NCBI GenBank assembly: GCA_029262795.1
Contig: JAJCYT010000001.1
Coordinates: forward strand, 1 to 32,408
DNA: 32,408 nucleotides
Direction: 5' to 3'
Origin: Candidatus Fraserbacteria bacterium
GTDB taxonomy: Bacteria; Bipolaricaulota; Bipolaricaulia; RBG-16-55-9; JAJCYT01
The translations under genes were made by a program, and so were the position numbers. The notes under the pieces were generated by a model. The model was not told the DNA's origin, made no database searches, and worked only from the letters and a program-made list of their open reading frames with translations. This document shows positions 18,201-28,517 of this stretch, one piece after another (position 1 is the stretch's first letter; each line of letters starts with the position of its first letter).

Positions 18201-21200
18201 CTTTTTCGATAAAGTATTGGTTGTAGCTCATCCCAGCATTTTGGTCTATGCCAATAATTTGAACGCCCTGGGCATTGAAAATTTCTTGAATCTTATCCCC
18301 GACCGCATCATAGATGCCCTGAATATCCAACTCGGCGGCGAGTGCTTCCTGTACGGAATTAATAACAGCAAGCTCCGCATTACGTTGTTCAGTTTCCTCA
18401 AGCAGACGTTGGGTTTCGTCGAATAGGCGAGCGTTTTCCAGCGCCACACTCATACTGTTGGCCAGTGTTTGCAACAGCCGGATGTCCGATTCACTAAAAG
18501 CGTTTTGCTTTTCATCCTGAAGGCTGATGGAGCCTTTGGTTTGATCCCCAACTGTTAAAGGAACCACTAAAAGGGATTCTACCGGCACAGAGTCTTGTAT
18601 GGTGCTGGCTTTAAGCCCGCGTTTCTTACCCGCCTCTATGGAGGGGACATAAAATGGCTGTCTTGTCTTGATGATGTGCTTGATGCCTGCGCCAAACTTT
18701 AAAGGTTCTTCAATGCGAAGTTGCTTTCCATTTTCCTTAACATACTGGAAATAATTTAGCTTTTTCTCATGATCTAACGTGGTGATGGCAACCACCTGAG
18801 CCTTAAAAATTTCCTGTACTTTGTCGCCGACGGCATCGTAAATGCCTTGAATATCCAACTCAGCAGCAAGGGCTTCTTGCACAGAGTTGATCACAGCAAG
18901 TTCGGCGTTGCGCTGTTCGGTTTCTTCGAGCAATCGTTGGGTTTCGTCGAACAAGCGGGCATTTTCCAAGGCCACGCTCATACTGTTGGCCAGCGTTTCC
19001 AGCAAGCGGATGTTGGATTCGCTGAACGCATAAGGCTCTTTATCCTGTAAGCTGAGGAAACCTTTGACCTTATTCCCCACCACAAGCGGAACACCGAGCA
19101 TAGATTCAGAAATATTTGAATCTTCAATGGAGCTTATTGTTAAGCCTTTCTTGATTTGATCTTTTATAGATGGGCTATAGAACGTCTTTTTCGTTTTTAT
19201 CATCAATTCTGCGGCTTTGCCATAAGGTGCGGGTTCTGGATAAAAACGCTTCCCATCTTCAATTACATAGTGATGATGGGAAGTTTTCGCCTCCTGATTC
19301 AACGTTGAAATGAGAACCGCGTAAGCCTTAAAGATGTTGTGAATCTTGTTACCCACCGCGTCATAAATACCCTGGATGTCGAGTTCAGCCGCGAGTGATT
19401 CTTGCACCGCGTTGATGACTGCAAGTTCGGCGTTGCGCTGTTCAGTTTCTTCAAGCAATCGTTGGGTTTCATCGAACAAACGAGCGTTTTCCAGCGCCAC
19501 GCTCATGCTGTTGGCCAAGGTGGTGAGAAGGCGAACATCAGAATCGCTAAAGGCATTAGGCCTTTCATCCTGAAGATCAATCAAACCTTTGACAACGCCG
19601 CCAACCACCATTGGGACAAACAGTATGGATTCATTTTGGACTGTTCCTTCAACAACCGTTGTGGTTCCTGCAGATTCTTCATGTGTTTTGAAATAAATGG
19701 CTTGGGGCTTCTTGACCATTTTCTTAATATTTTTGGTGAAGGCTTGTGGTTCAAACTCAAGGCGTTTGCCTTTTTCGATCACATAGTGTTGATGAACCAT
19801 TTTGGTTTCATGATTCAAACTTGAAATACCCACACCTTGCGATTGGAAAATTTCGTGAATCTTATCTCCAACCACATCGTAAATGCCCTGAATATCGAGT
19901 TCAGCAGCCAGGGCGGTCTGAACTGCGTTGATGACGGCGAGTTCTGCATTTTGCTGTTGGGTCTCATCGAACAGGCGGGCGTTTTCCAGCGCCACACTCA
20001 TGCTGCTAGCCAGCGTGGTGAGCAATCGAACATCCGAATCGCTGAAAGCATTTTCGCGGTCTGAGTTTTGCAGTGAAATCATGCCCTTGACTTGATTGCC
20101 TGTTGCCAAAGGAACAAACACAGCCGACTCTGTGGGTTCTCCAATTTGTATGCTTTCTGCTTCCTTACCAAGGGCTTCTTTGGCGATTTCTTTATATGTT
20201 GTTTCAAAATCCTCATTGATGTAAACAACCTCACGACGCTGAATGAGATATTGCATCAATGGCGTAAAATCGCCAGATTGTCCTGGGGAACGTTTCCCGC
20301 GATCAAAGAGATAGTTAATATGATATAAGTTTTGGTCAGCATCAAGAGATACAATGCCCACAGTCTGTGCGTTGAAGATGTCGCGTATCTTGTCCCCCAC
20401 GGCGTCATAAATACCCTGAATATCCAGCTCTGCAGCCAATGCAGTTTGAACCGAGTTAATTACAGCGAGTTCTGCATTTTGCTGTTGGGTTTCGTCGAAC
20501 AGGCGGGCGTTTTCCAGCGCGACGCTCATGCTGCTGGCCAGCGTTTCCAGCAAGCGAACATCGGAATCAGTGAAGGCATTTTGCTTTTGATCCTGTAGGT
20601 CAATAAACCCTCTGGTTTTTCCACCCACCAACAATGGAACCAACAAGCTGGATTCCATTTTCGCTGTACCTTCAATGGTTGTATCTTTGCCTTCGTTATA
20701 GGTCAGCTCTTCTTTTTCTGACCTAAAATAAATGGTTCTTGGACGTTTAAGAATGTCTTTAGAAGCTTTTCCGCTAGGCACAGGTTCTTCTATGAAAATC
20801 CGTTTTGCATTCTCAATCACGTAATGATATTGATTCATTAGAGACACTGGATTGATACTGCCAATGACCACTGCCTGGGCCTGGAAAATTTCGTGAATTT
20901 TGTCGCCCACGGCATCGTAAATACCTTGGATATCCAGTTCCGCAGCAAGCGCTTGCTGCACGGAATTGATGACGGCAAGCTCTGCATTTTGTTGTTCAGT
21001 GGCTTCAAGCAGGCGTTGGGTTTCATCGAACAGATGAGCGTTCTCCAGCGCGACACTGAGGCTGCGGGCTAGTGTTTGCAGCAAGCGAAATTCAGCATCA
21101 CTGAAGGCGTGCTCGCGGTCAAAATTGGCCATAGAAATCGTGCCCATCGCTTCATTGCCCGAAATCAGTGGCACAAACATGATCGATTTAGCAGGTACAT

Positions 21201-24200
21201 TTTTGCCGCCAACGAATCTTGTGCCGACCTCCTTAGCATGCTTGTCGAGATCCTCATTGATGAGAATGGCCTTGCGGGTTTTCATGACTTTGGGCGCAAA
21301 CCCTTTGGTCTCTGGCGGCATAGAGTCTTGGAAAAGGCGCTCTCCCTTTTGAATGATGTACGGGAACTCAAACAGATTAGCCTGTTTATTGTTGATGATG
21401 ATCATCACGCTTTGAGAATCGAACGTCTCCTGAATCTTATCGCCCACAGCGTCGTAAATGCCTTGAATATCCAACTCGGCAGCGAGAGCTTCCTGCACGG
21501 AGTTAATGACAGCGAGTTCGGCATTACGTTGCTGTGTTTCGTCGAACAGGCGAGCGCTTTCCAGTGCCACACTCATGCTGTTGGCCAGAGTAGATAACAA
21601 GCGGATGTCTGAATTACCAAAGGCGTGCGGCGAGGTGCTCTGTAAGCTGATACATCCCTTGACCACACTTCCTACGACGAGTGGGACAAATAACAAAGAC
21701 TCAGAAGTCTCACTGTCTTCCAGCATCCTTTTCTCACCTTGAAATTTGACAAATTCATCAAGCGTTTCAAAGTTCATCAACTTGCGGGTTTTAATGATAT
21801 TTTGGCCAACTTTGCCGATCGCCATAGGCTCATCAAGATGTATGCGCTCACCATTCTCAATGATGTAATGATAGTGGCTAAGGCCTTTTTCAATGTCATA
21901 TGTATTGATTGACACTGCTTGTGCTTTAAAGATTTCGTGAACTTTATCGCCAACGGCATCATAAATGCTTTGGATATCCAACTCGGCAGCAAGCGCTTCT
22001 TGAATGGAGTTGATGATAGCCAGCTCAGCGTTTTGCTGTTGAGTTTCGTCAAATAGGCGCGCGCTTTCCAGAGCCACGCTCATGCTGTTGGCTAATGTGG
22101 TGAGCAAACGGATATCTGAATCACTGTATGCGTTTTGCCGTTGGTCTTGCAAGCTGATGATGCCCTTGACGGTACTGCCTACGACCAATGGCATGAACAG
22201 TGCGGTTTCCATCGGTTCACTGTCACCAATAAGGGCTTCCCCATGTTTTATGCCTTGAAATTCAATGACATCCTTTGCGGTATCAAACAACAACATTTCG
22301 CGGGTTTTGATGATGTGTTGGCCAATTTTTCGCGTGGGCAATGGCTCATCTATTGTTAAGCGTTTCCCGTTTTCTATGGAGTAATGATAATGAGAAAGCC
22401 CTTTTTCAATATCTACCGTGCTGATGGTGACTGACTGTGCTTTAAAGATTTCTTGAATCTTGTCGCCCACAGCATCGTAAATGCTTTGAATATCCAACTC
22501 GGCGGCGAGTGCTTCCTGCACGGAGTTAATAATGGCAAGCTCCGCGTTTTGTTGTTGCGTTTCATCAAACAAACGTGCGCTTTCCAGCGCCACACTCATG
22601 CTGTTAGCCAGCGTTTCGAGCAGGCGAATGTCCGAATCTGTGAAGGCATTGGGACGGGCATCCTGAAGGTCGATGACGCCCTTCACCGTGCCGCCGACAA
22701 CCATTGGCACATACAAGGCAGATTGCATGTCTTCTGTGCCTTCCACTGATGTGTACTCGCCCACGACCTCAACATACTCATCGACGGTTTTGAAGTGGAT
22801 GGTTTTTGGTTTTGCAATAATCTTTTTGAAAAGAGTGCCAAATGGATTTGACATATTCGGCAACCGCTTTCCATCTTCGATAGCGTAATGCAGGTGGGAT
22901 GTTTGAGCAGAATGATCTACGCTCGTAATACCAACGCCCTGTGCATTGAAAATTTCCTGAATCTTATCGCCCACCACATCGTAAATGCTCTGGATATCCA
23001 ACTCGGCGGCCAGAGCTTGTTGCACGGAGTTGATGATGGCAAGCTCAGCGTTTTGTTGTTGCGTTTCGTCGAACAGGCGTGCGCTTTCCAGAGCCACGCT
23101 CATGCTGCTGGCCAGCGTGGTGAGCAGGCGAATATCGGCATCGTTGAATGCCGATAGCTTCGGACTTTGCAAGCTGATAATGCCCTTTACGGAGTTGCCC
23201 ACCACCATTGGCACAAATATGGAGGACTCCATGCGTTGGCTATCTTCTATCGTGGAGTCCTTACCTTGAAACTTAACGGCGTCGTTGAAAGAACTGAAAG
23301 ACAATAATTTACGGGTTTTGGCAACATGTTGCCCAATCTTTAATGTTGGAAGTGGTTCATCCAAGTACATTCGTTCGCCATTCTCGTTGGCGTAGTGGTA
23401 ATAGCTGAGCCCTTTTTCATGATCCATCGTGGTGATGGTAACCACGGGGGCATCAAAGATTTCATGTATTTTATCACCCACCACATCGTAAATGCCTTGG
23501 ATGTCCATTTCCGCAGCAAGGGCTGTCTGCACGGCATTGATGACGAAAAGTTCGGCATTTTGCTGATTGGTTTCATCGAACAAGCGGGCGTTTTCCAGCG
23601 CGATCACGGCTTGGTTGGCGAAGGCTTTGAGCGATTCTATCTGCTTGTCCGTAAATGGAACTTTCTCTTGGCGGTGAATGGCGATCACGCCAATGGCTTT
23701 GCCATCGCTCATTAACGGCGTGGTCACGGTGGATTTCACCTTCCAGCGTTTGATCAATGCAAAGGTGGTGGGATATTCTTTCTTAGTAATCTCTTTTTTG
23801 ACATCCTCGATGTGGATGGTGACTTCATCAATTGCAACGCGACCACTGATAGAAGTGCGATCATATGGAATGGACTCACCTTTATCGAGTTCCACAAGCT
23901 TGCCGACGCGCGTCCATTCCACCAGCCGATTCCCTTGGACCTGATAAATGTGGGCATCGTCCGCCTCGCAGACCTTGGCCGCGTTTTCGCCGATGACTTT
24001 CAGCAGCGCGTTGATGTCCGTCTGCTTGTCGCTCATCGCCAGCAATACATCGTTGGTGGAAGATTCGCGCTCCAGGGCATCGGTGATTTCCTGGTTGCGC
24101 TGTTGCACCTCATCGAACAGACGCGCACTTTCCAAGGCCACGCCCATGCTGCTGGCCAGTGTTTCCAGCAAACGTACATCCGAATCACTGAATGCGTTTG

Positions 24201-25674
24201 GTCTTGTGTCCTGAAGGTCGATGGAGCCTTTCATCTTGTTGCCGACCATCATTGGCACTTCCAGGTAAGACTCAATTTTGTCTGTGCCTTCAACCTGTTT
24301 TAGGCCACCCTTCTTACCTTCTTGCCAACTCTTATGGTGTACCGTTCGGGGATTTTTTATCTTCTTTTTGACGCCTGCGCTGAAAGGCTCGGAATCAAGA
24401 TAAAGGCGCTTGCTGTGTTCAATCACATAGTGGTTGTGTGTCGTTTTTGTGTCGTGATCATAGCCCAAAATGCCGACGCCCTGCGCTTTGAAAATTTCGT
24501 GAATTTTATCGCCGACCACATCGAAAATACTTTGGATGTCGAGTTCGGCGGCGAGGGCTTGCTGTACGGAGTTAATCACGGCCAGCTCAGCGTTTTGCTG
24601 CTGCGTTTCGGCAAACAATCGGGCGCTTTCCAATGCCAAACTCATGCTGTTGGCCAGTGTTTCAAGCAAGCGAATGTCGGAATCACTAAAGGCGTTGGGC
24701 TTTGCGTCCTGAAGGAAAATCAGTCCCTTAACGGATCGCCCCACAATCAAGGGCACCATGACAAGTGATTCCATCAGCTCGGTGTCTTCCTGGTGTTTAC
24801 TACCGGCTTTTTCATTTTCTTCCCAAGTTTTGTAATGTCTTGTTCTTGGGTTCTTGATCATCTCTCTCGTGATTGAACCAAAAGGTAACGGGTCAAATTC
24901 GAAGCGTTTTCCATTTTCAATGATGTAAGGCCGATGGATGATTTCGGCGTCATGATCATATTGATAGATCATCACTACTTGGGCCTTGAAGATTTCCTGA
25001 ATCTTATCGCCGACCACATCGTAAATGCTCTGGATATCCAACTCCGCGGCCAGGGCTTCCTGCACGGAGTTGATGATGGCAAGCTCGGCGTTTTGTTGTT
25101 GGGTTTGTTCAAACAGCCTCACGCTTTCCAATGCAACACTCAAACTACTTGCAAGGTGGTTAAGGAAGTTTACATCAGCATCAGAAAACGCATGGATTTC
25201 CAATTTGCCAACGGTAATTGTTCCTTTGACTTCATTGTTTAATACAATGGGAACGTAGATGAGTGAATTTTCCTCATCTCCACCACCAAGCATGACAACT
25301 TCTTCACCAATATCTTTTAAGAATTTATCAGCTTCTTTTGCAGTGTGAAATAATAAGGATTGCTTTGTTTTGAAAATATGACCTGAAATCCCACCGATAT
25401 CCAAAGGATCGGGGTAAAAACGTTCTCCCTTATCCATGAGGTAACGAACGGATGAAATGTCATGATCAGCATCAAATTCAGTGATGGCGACAATGGAGGC
25501 ATCAAAGATGTAGCCAAGCTTGTCGCCGACCAAATCGTAGATGGCTTGAAGATCCTGCTTTTCGGCAAGTGCGGACTGCACCGCGTTGAGCAAATCCAAC
25601 TCGGCTTGGCGTTGTTTCAAAGATTTTTCTAGAGTTTTTATACGCGTATTAGATTTATTGTTTGCTCGATTCAT
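15292..25674 (-). CDS. Giant cytoplasmic hybrid histidine kinase with 17 tandem GAF domains
   Basis: The product is 3460 residues. I place the start at ATG 25674, with AGGGG nine bases upstream and a good promoter before it; a longer open frame would run into the DMT transporter gene. There is no membrane segment. Seventeen GAF domains of about 170-180 residues fill residues 10-2925. Fourteen share an opening like [19 protein letters not shown] and a closing like [14 protein letters not shown]; numbers 4, 16 and 17 are divergent. HisKA follows with phospho-acceptor His2952 in SHEIRTP, then HATPase ([25 protein letters not shown]), and two receivers with Asp3241 (ILDMHMP) and Asp3382 (LMDVQMP). 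The GAF block is almost free of Cys, so bilin attachment is unlikely. Ligands are unknown. Phosphate should pass through the Hpt protein to the cyclase regulator. Confidence 0.93.
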   Translation of the reverse strand: MNRANNKSNTRIKTLEKSLKQRQAELDLLNAVQSALAEKQDLQAIYDLVGDKLGYIFDASIVAITEFDADHDISSVRYLMDKGERFYPDPLDIGGISGHIFKTKQSLLFHTAKEADKFLKDIGEEVVMLGGGDEENSLIYVPIVLNNEVKGTITVGKLEIHAFSDADVNFLNHLASSLSVALESVRLFEQTQQQNAELAIINSVQEALAAELDIQSIYDVVGDKIQEIFKAQVVMIYQYDHDAEIIHRPYIIENGKRFEFDPLPFGSITREMIKNPRTRHYKTWEENEKAGSKHQEDTELMESLVMVPLIVGRSVKGLIFLQDAKPNAFSDSDIRLLETLANSMSLALESARLFAETQQQNAELAVINSVQQALAAELDIQSIFDVVGDKIHEIFKAQGVGILGYDHDTKTTHNHYVIEHSKRLYLDSEPFSAGVKKKIKNPRTVHHKSWQEGKKGGLKQVEGTDKIESYLEVPMMVGNKMKGSIDLQDTRPNAFSDSDVRLLETLASSMGVALESARLFDEVQQRNQEITDALERESSTNDVLLAMSDKQTDINALLKVIGENAAKVCEADDAHIYQVQGNRLVEWTRVGKLVELDKGESIPYDRTSISGRVAIDEVTIHIEDVKKEITKKEYPTTFALIKRWKVKSTVTTPLMSDGKAIGVIAIHRQEKVPFTDKQIESLKAFANQAVIALENARLFDETNQQNAELFVINAVQTALAAEMDIQGIYDVVGDKIHEIFDAPVVTITTMDHEKGLSYYHYANENGERMYLDEPLPTLKIGQHVAKTRKLLSFSSFNDAVKFQGKDSTIEDSQRMESSIFVPMVVGNSVKGIISLQSPKLSAFNDADIRLLTTLASSMSVALESARLFDETQQQNAELAIINSVQQALAAELDIQSIYDVVGDKIQEIFNAQGVGITSVDHSAQTSHLHYAIEDGKRLPNMSNPFGTLFKKIIAKPKTIHFKTVDEYVEVVGEYTSVEGTEDMQSALYVPMVVGGTVKGVIDLQDARPNAFTDSDIRLLETLANSMSVALESARLFDETQQQNAELAIINSVQEALAAELDIQSIYDAVGDKIQEIFKAQSVTISTVDIEKGLSHYHYSIENGKRLTIDEPLPTRKIGQHIIKTREMLLFDTAKDVIEFQGIKHGEALIGDSEPMETALFMPLVVGSTVKGIISLQDQRQNAYSDSDIRLLTTLANSMSVALESARLFDETQQQNAELAIINSIQEALAAELDIQSIYDAVGDKVHEIFKAQAVSINTYDIEKGLSHYHYIIENGERIHLDEPMAIGKVGQNIIKTRKLMNFETLDEFVKFQGEKRMLEDSETSESLLFVPLVVGSVVKGCISLQSTSPHAFGNSDIRLLSTLANSMSVALESARLFDETQQRNAELAVINSVQEALAAELDIQGIYDAVGDKIQETFDSQSVMIIINNKQANLFEFPYIIQKGERLFQDSMPPETKGFAPKVMKTRKAILINEDLDKHAKEVGTRFVGGKNVPAKSIMFVPLISGNEAMGTISMANFDREHAFSDAEFRLLQTLARSLSVALENAHLFDETQRLLEATEQQNAELAVINSVQQALAAELDIQGIYDAVGDKIHEIFQAQAVVIGSINPVSLMNQYHYVIENAKRIFIEEPVPSGKASKDILKRPRTIYFRSEKEELTYNEGKDTTIEGTAKMESSLLVPLLVGGKTRGFIDLQDQKQNAFTDSDVRLLETLASSMSVALENARLFDETQQQNAELAVINSVQTALAAELDIQGIYDAVGDKIRDIFNAQTVGIVSLDADQNLYHINYLFDRGKRSPGQSGDFTPLMQYLIQRREVVYINEDFETTYKEIAKEALGKEAESIQIGEPTESAVFVPLATGNQVKGMISLQNSDRENAFSDSDVRLLTTLASSMSVALENARLFDETQQQNAELAVINAVQTALAAELDIQGIYDVVGDKIHEIFQSQGVGISSLNHETKMVHQHYVIEKGKRLEFEPQAFTKNIKKMVKKPQAIYFKTHEESAGTTTVVEGTVQNESILFVPMVVGGVVKGLIDLQDERPNAFSDSDVRLLTTLANSMSVALENARLFDETQRLLEETEQRNAELAVINAVQESLAAELDIQGIYDAVGNKIHNIFKAYAVLISTLNQEAKTSHHHYVIEDGKRFYPEPAPYGKAAELMIKTKKTFYSPSIKDQIKKGLTISSIEDSNISESMLGVPLVVGNKVKGFLSLQDKEPYAFSESNIRLLETLANSMSVALENARLFDETQRLLEETEQRNAELAVINSVQEALAAELDIQGIYDAVGDKVQEIFKAQVVAITTLDHEKKLNYFQYVKENGKQLRIEEPLKFGAGIKHIIKTRQPFYVPSIEAGKKRGLKASTIQDSVPVESLLVVPLTVGDQTKGSISLQDEKQNAFSESDIRLLQTLANSMSVALENARLFDETQRLLEETEQRNAELAVINSVQEALAAELDIQGIYDAVGDKIQEIFNAQGVQIIGIDQNAGMSYNQYFIEKGERFDPGSGEIGAVSKYLIKTKQPLYLRSEKEMASFGMDMTLVEGTDKMESILVVPLIVGEMVKGSISLADERVDAYSESDIRLLQTLGNTMSVAIENARLFDETQQQNAELATINTVSEALVSETEIDSMIQLIGDQLQNTFSADIAYIAMHNLETNMIEFPYTYGEPFEPIEYGEGITSTILEAGKPLLLNEDVANKSAELGATVVGYEAMSFLGVPITLAGKAIGVISVQSVNEEGRFDEDDQRLLSTIAANVGIAFQNARLFAETERRARETAALAEVGREVTSTLDNEVVLNKIADSALELLNVESSAIFLPDDDAEVFRAIVANGLVAKALKADTIKFGDGIIGSLAKQGLAEFINDTSKDKRARHIPGTEKSVIDERLMVAPLKAGKKVNGMMAVWRTGGNPFNQTDLEFLSGLARQGAIAIVNAQLFKEATEARAIAESANEAKGSFLATMSHEIRTPLNAVIGMSGLLLDTDLSKEQREYGETVRNSGDALLAIINDILDFSKIEAGKMDMESQPFDLRECVESALDLVAGRAVERNLDLAYLIDDKVPMGLRGDVTRLRQVLLNLLSNGVKFTEKGEVVVEVKNGKAKNEIVFTIRDTGIGITKKGMTRLFESFSQADSSTTRKYGGTGLGLAISKRLAEMMGGRMWAESKGTGKGTTFTFTINAKAAKATPSKKRRDLRGVHPELDGKRILIVDDNATNRKILVLQTKKWGMLPRQTQSPKQALKRLKDGEKFDLAILDMHMPQMDGVELAAAIRKIPKGKKLPLVLLTSLGRRELDADQLGFANHLTKPLKPSQLFDALMGVLSKKPTSVKAPKIKTQLDPAMAKNHPLRILLTEDNAVNQKVALRILQQIGYRADIASNGLEAIESVERQPYDVILMDVQMPEMDGLEATRNIVKTWSKSERPYIIAMTANAMEGDREACLAAGMDDYITKPIRVHELMEALGSVTSLNGKQESES
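17290..25560 (-). repeat. Tandem array of diverged GAF-coding units, 500-540 bp period
   Basis: The codons for the IYDxVGDK segment recur at about 25526, 25010, 24510, 23480, 22970, 22470, 21950, 21440, 20900, 20400, 19870, 19350, 18830 and 18300. A different unit sits at about 24000 and the two most diverged units at about 17790 and 17290. Unit ends (linker and opening helix) are nearly identical in DNA while the ligand-binding middles differ strongly. This is a coding tandem array, not a mobile element, but its conserved blocks could mislead short-read assembly. Confidence 0.85.
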
Positions 25675-25704
25675 ATTGAAAGACCCCTGACAGTCCTGCC
25701 AATT

Positions 25705-25734
25705 AGTATATTTTATTGGCTCATGAATTGACAA
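25705..25734 (-). promoter_or_regulatory. Candidate sigma-70 promoter of the GAF kinase operon
   Basis: On the minus strand a TTGTCA -35 box (25729-25734) and a TATACT -10 box (25705-25710) are separated by 18 bases. Both match the consensus at five of six positions. Transcription would start near 25698, about 24 bases before the ATG, so the kinase operon need not depend on the upstream exporter gene. The prediction is from sequence match only. Confidence 0.55.
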
Positions 25735-25753
25735 GAGGAAAAGATGAAGTTTT

Positions 25754-26659
25754 TTAAGTGCGTTTAAGAGGGTTTCCTCGTAACTGAACCAATAGAGTAC
25801 CACCGACAATGAAAACTAAACCAATGATCTCTTTATAATTCAATGTTTCACCCAGGAATAACCATGCCAGTATTGCAATCTGGATCAGCATGGTATTGTT
25901 TATAATGCTGGATTCCGTGGCGGTTAATGAACGAAGTGTGATGTTCCAAAGGGTGAATGCAAAGGCAGTGTTGACCACTGCCAGCCAGGCGATAATGGTC
26001 CAGTGTGAAAGCGACAGCTCAGGCATCCCCTGAAAACCAATACCCAATCCAAGCAAAATCAAGGCACCAATTCCCATGCTGACGGTTGTGACCGTAATTG
26101 CATCAAGATGCAAAGCTCGGTTTACAGCACGTCCGAGGAGGGCAGATCCGGAATTGGCCATCATTCCCACAATCACTATCCCTATGCCAAGCCAAGCCTG
26201 AAGCGGAAAAGCAACAGGGATAAAATATATGAGTGCCCCCACTAAAAAAATGATAATCCCCCACCATTGACGTGATGTAAGCGGTTCGTTAAGCAATGGC
26301 CTACTGAACAAAGCCACAACAGCCGGGGAAAAACTGAGTATCAGGCTAACAGTCACAGCAGGAAGATAAAACAATCCGAGAAATTGCGCACCTTGGGTTA
26401 GGGTATAAAGCACCAATCCCAAAACGATAAGCTGTCTCCACTGAAATGTTGTGAGAGAAGCGAGTTTCTGCCTTGAAGATCGCCTCAACGCAAATGGCAG
26501 CAAGCACAGAAAAGCCAGCGTATAACGCAGCCCGGCAAAGGTAAGTGCAGGAATATCTTCCAAGCCAAACTTAATCAACACCCAGGAAGATGACCAAAGC
26601 AACGTGACAAACAATGCTTGAAAAATGGTGAGCCAATGAAATTGTGCTGGCTTTGACAC
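25754..26659 (-). CDS. EamA/DMT-family exporter under a ykkC-class riboswitch
   Basis: The 301-residue protein is a ten-helix drug/metabolite transporter with two EamA repeats; [20 protein letters not shown] in the first half and a matching pattern in the second half are typical. The start is GTG at 26659, with GGAGG eight bases upstream. This family exports small metabolites or amino acids, and the substrate cannot be read from the sequence. The leader contains a ykkC-class RNA, whose guanidine-I subtype usually controls guanidine exporters of the related small multidrug resistance family. Export of guanidine or a guanidino compound is therefore the leading inference. It lies 79 bases upstream of the giant kinase gene, which has its own promoter candidate. 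Confidence 0.9.
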   Translation of the reverse strand: MSKPAQFHWLTIFQALFVTLLWSSSWVLIKFGLEDIPALTFAGLRYTLAFLCLLPFALRRSSRQKLASLTTFQWRQLIVLGLVLYTLTQGAQFLGLFYLPAVTVSLILSFSPAVVALFSRPLLNEPLTSRQWWGIIIFLVGALIYFIPVAFPLQAWLGIGIVIVGMMANSGSALLGRAVNRALHLDAITVTTVSMGIGALILLGLGIGFQGMPELSLSHWTIIAWLAVVNTAFAFTLWNITLRSLTATESSIINNTMLIQIAILAWLFLGETLNYKEIIGLVFIVGGTLLVQLRGNPLKRT

Positions 26660-26661
26660 AA

Positions 26662-26693
26662 CGCACCTCCAATAAAATCTTAGGTAAGGTGCG
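26662..26693 (-). promoter_or_regulatory. Shine-Dalgarno-sequestering hairpin of the riboswitch expression platform
   Basis: On the minus strand CGCACCT (26687-26693) is perfectly complementary to AGGTGCG (26662-26668). The latter overlaps the GGAGG ribosome site (26666-26670) of the exporter gene. The 7-bp hairpin would block translation. Its upstream arm lies within the 3' strand of the aptamer's P1 helix, so the two structures are mutually exclusive. Confidence 0.6.
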
Positions 26694-26824
26694 CCCTATC
26701 CCCCCTGGTTTTTTATCCCTTAAGGTGCCGGCCACAAATGTGTATTATCTGCGGTTGATGCAGCGCTCGGTCCAGGCCTGAAATACTCAGCGGAACCCTA
26801 GCTGCCCTTTGGGCGGTGAACCTT
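26686..26824 (-). promoter_or_regulatory. ykkC-class riboswitch, probably guanidine-I
   Basis: Reading the minus strand, the leader contains in order CTAGGGTTCCG (plus 26791-26801), a short CTGA/TCAG hairpin, CTGGACCGAG, a CTGC/GCAG hairpin, and GGGATAAAA-n2-CC-n-GGG-n-GGATA. These are the hallmark blocks of ykkC RNAs in the expected order. P1 can form from AAGGT-tcac-CGCCC (26820-26824 and 26811-26815) with GGGCG-c-ACCTT (26692-26696 and 26686-26690). Subtype 1 binds guanidinium; subtype 2 binds ppGpp, PRPP or nucleotide diphosphates. The downstream small-molecule exporter favours guanidine. Class assignment is from remembered consensus and needs a covariance-model check. Confidence 0.75.
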
Positions 26825-26848
26825 GTCATTCATTTCCAATTATTGCTT

Positions 26849-26878
26849 ATCGTAACGGTAACTTGAATCAAAAGTCAA
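26849..26878 (-). promoter_or_regulatory. Candidate promoter of the riboswitch-exporter transcript
   Basis: On the minus strand TTGACT (26873-26878) and TACGAT (26849-26854) are separated by 18 bases. This would start transcription near 26842, about 18 bases before the first P1 strand of the riboswitch. The position fits a short leader with the aptamer at its 5' end. Confidence 0.45.
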
Positions 26879-26888
26879 TGTTTTTGAA

Positions 26889-27821
26889 TCAGGCTGGAAA
26901 AATAAGAAAAAGGATGATTGAAATGAGAATCGTTGCTGTGGGTACTATAAACCAAGCCAATAGAATCTGGAGCACAGATTTTTTCTGAACGGTTTTAACA
27001 CCTTTAACCAGTCCGATGCCCATCACTGCGCCCACAATGGCTTGAGACGCAGACACGGGGATGCCGACCATTGCATAAATGTGTAAGGTGAGCGCGCCAC
27101 TTAATGTGGCAATGAAGCCTGAGAAAGGATCAAGTTCCACAATGCGATTGCCCACTGTTTCAATAACACGGCGACTATACGTCAGCACCCCAAGTGCAAT
27201 GGTGAGTGCACCAAACCAAACGCCTTGTTCCAGGCTCAAAATGCCTGTTTTTACCCAAACCCCTGCTACATTGGCCACGTTGTTGGCACCTAACGAATAG
27301 GCCCCATAAGCTCCCACAATTACAAAACCTATCTTCAACATCGCTTCATACATGGCCAATCGTTTTAGCCATGCTTCAAAAGTGCGAGCAATGATCCAAT
27401 AGAGCACCAGGGCCAATATCATGGTGCCAAGTGGTGCAAGCATCCAACCAACACCCAACTTGATGAGTGTGCTCCAATTCACCGTGCCTTGGAGCAAGCT
27501 CAAACCAGTCATTGCACCAACCACTGCCTGGGTCGTGGAAACTGGAAGTCCCATTGTGGCTGTTACAAGTACAGCCAGGGAGGGAATAAGTGAAATAATG
27601 AAAGCCGTGTGGATGGTTTGTGTGCCCAAGCTGCCGTAGGTGACAATCCCACTTTGGCCTTGAAGTACTGAGCCCAAAACCACAAAGAAAGCAGTAAGTA
27701 AAAGTGCGTTCCACAGTCTGATGGCTTGGCTGGTGATGGCCAGACCAAACACGCTGGCGGTATCATTGGCCCCCAGCGTCCAGCCCATCAGCACGCCTGA
27801 AATCAGCCGAAAATCAAACAC
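26889..27821 (-). CDS. pit: PiT-family inorganic phosphate permease
   Basis: This 310-residue membrane protein belongs to the low-affinity phosphate transporters that co-transport phosphate with cations. The two inverted halves each begin with the family signature: GANDTASVFG near residue 17 and GANNVANVAG in the middle. GLPVSTTQAVVGA and GIPVSASQAIVGA are the matching conserved loops. It starts at GTG 27821 without a clear ribosome site, nine bases after the DUF47 gene stop, so translational coupling is likely. The length fits the compact bacterial subfamily. The adjacent DUF47 protein is the usual Pit partner. Confidence 0.92.
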   Translation of the reverse strand: MFDFRLISGVLMGWTLGANDTASVFGLAITSQAIRLWNALLLTAFFVVLGSVLQGQSGIVTYGSLGTQTIHTAFIISLIPSLAVLVTATMGLPVSTTQAVVGAMTGLSLLQGTVNWSTLIKLGVGWMLAPLGTMILALVLYWIIARTFEAWLKRLAMYEAMLKIGFVIVGAYGAYSLGANNVANVAGVWVKTGILSLEQGVWFGALTIALGVLTYSRRVIETVGNRIVELDPFSGFIATLSGALTLHIYAMVGIPVSASQAIVGAVMGIGLVKGVKTVQKKSVLQILLAWFIVPTATILISIILFLIFPA

Positions 27822-27830
27822 GATGTTGAA

Positions 27831-28466
27831 TCAAGCCCGCCGCTTGGCCACGATTATTTCAATCAGATCGGAAAGATCTTCTGCGCGATCGGACAATTGG
27901 GCCAGGTGACTGATAAAATCGCGCACCCAAAGTTTTTCTGCCAGAGTAAGATCCATCAAAAACAAGTCGCGAATAGATGCCTTTTCCACCTCATCAATTT
28001 CGCCTTCCAACTTTTCAATCTGACCGGTATGTGTTAACACTTCGGGCATGTTGGAAAATAGAAGTTCAATCGCAGGGTTGAGTTCATCTAGAATTTGAAT
28101 CGATATTTTGCAGATGGTGTTGATGCGCGGGTAGAGAGATTCGGGAATTTGGATGTTTTGTAAGATCAGGCTGTTCATCAATGCATCTGCTGTGTTTGCC
28201 AGTTTGTCCATTTCTTCGATCAGTCGAAGCATGTCGCCGCGAAAGCTGCCGAGCAATGAGCCCTTTAGCAATTGAGTTGTTGCCTCACGGCGGACATCAT
28301 CAGCTTTGCTTTCCCACTGATGCACTTCAGCGGCCAATTTAGTCACCTGATCATCACCATCAAGATAAGCTTCGATTGCTTTTTGAAAACTGCGAAGTGT
28401 TTTGTCAACCAGTTCAAGGTGTTGGTGAACCAGTTTTTCGACCTTATGCTCGTGTTTCCAAAACAT
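27831..28466 (-). CDS. DUF47/PhoU-like Pit accessory protein
   Basis: The 211 residues are nearly all helical and match the DUF47 (PhoU-divergent) family, with typical segments such as KLAAEVHQWESKADDVRRE, LRLIEEMDKLANTADA and ISHLAQLSDRAEDLSDLIEI. Members sit beside PiT permeases and are thought to modulate phosphate uptake. Here the pit gene follows after nine bases. The ATG at 28466 has a weak ribosome site. It lies 51 bases after the HAD phosphatase gene and could belong to the same phosphorus operon. Confidence 0.92.
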   Translation of the reverse strand: MFWKHEHKVEKLVHQHLELVDKTLRSFQKAIEAYLDGDDQVTKLAAEVHQWESKADDVRREATTQLLKGSLLGSFRGDMLRLIEEMDKLANTADALMNSLILQNIQIPESLYPRINTICKISIQILDELNPAIELLFSNMPEVLTHTGQIEKLEGEIDEVEKASIRDLFLMDLTLAEKLWVRDFISHLAQLSDRAEDLSDLIEIIVAKRRA

Positions 28467-28517
28467 GATGCTTTACCCGCTTTCCTGGATTTTTAACTCA
28501 TGATACAAAGGTGTCGT

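Noticed and set aside
17290..25560. Long repeated DNA blocks that could suggest insertion sequences or a repeat-rich mobile element
   Set aside because: The repeats are in-frame GAF domain units of one gene. There are no terminal inverted repeats, transposase or target-site duplications.
15292..25674. Phytochrome-like or bilin-binding interpretation of the GAF array
   Set aside because: Cys is almost absent from the GAF domains (single residues in units 4 and 8 only), and no PAS-GAF-PHY layout is visible.
25675..25809. Upstream extension of the GAF kinase reading frame by 45 residues
   Set aside because: The extension overlaps the DMT gene and the promoter region and has no domain content. 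The ATG at 25674 has a ribosome site and a fitting promoter.
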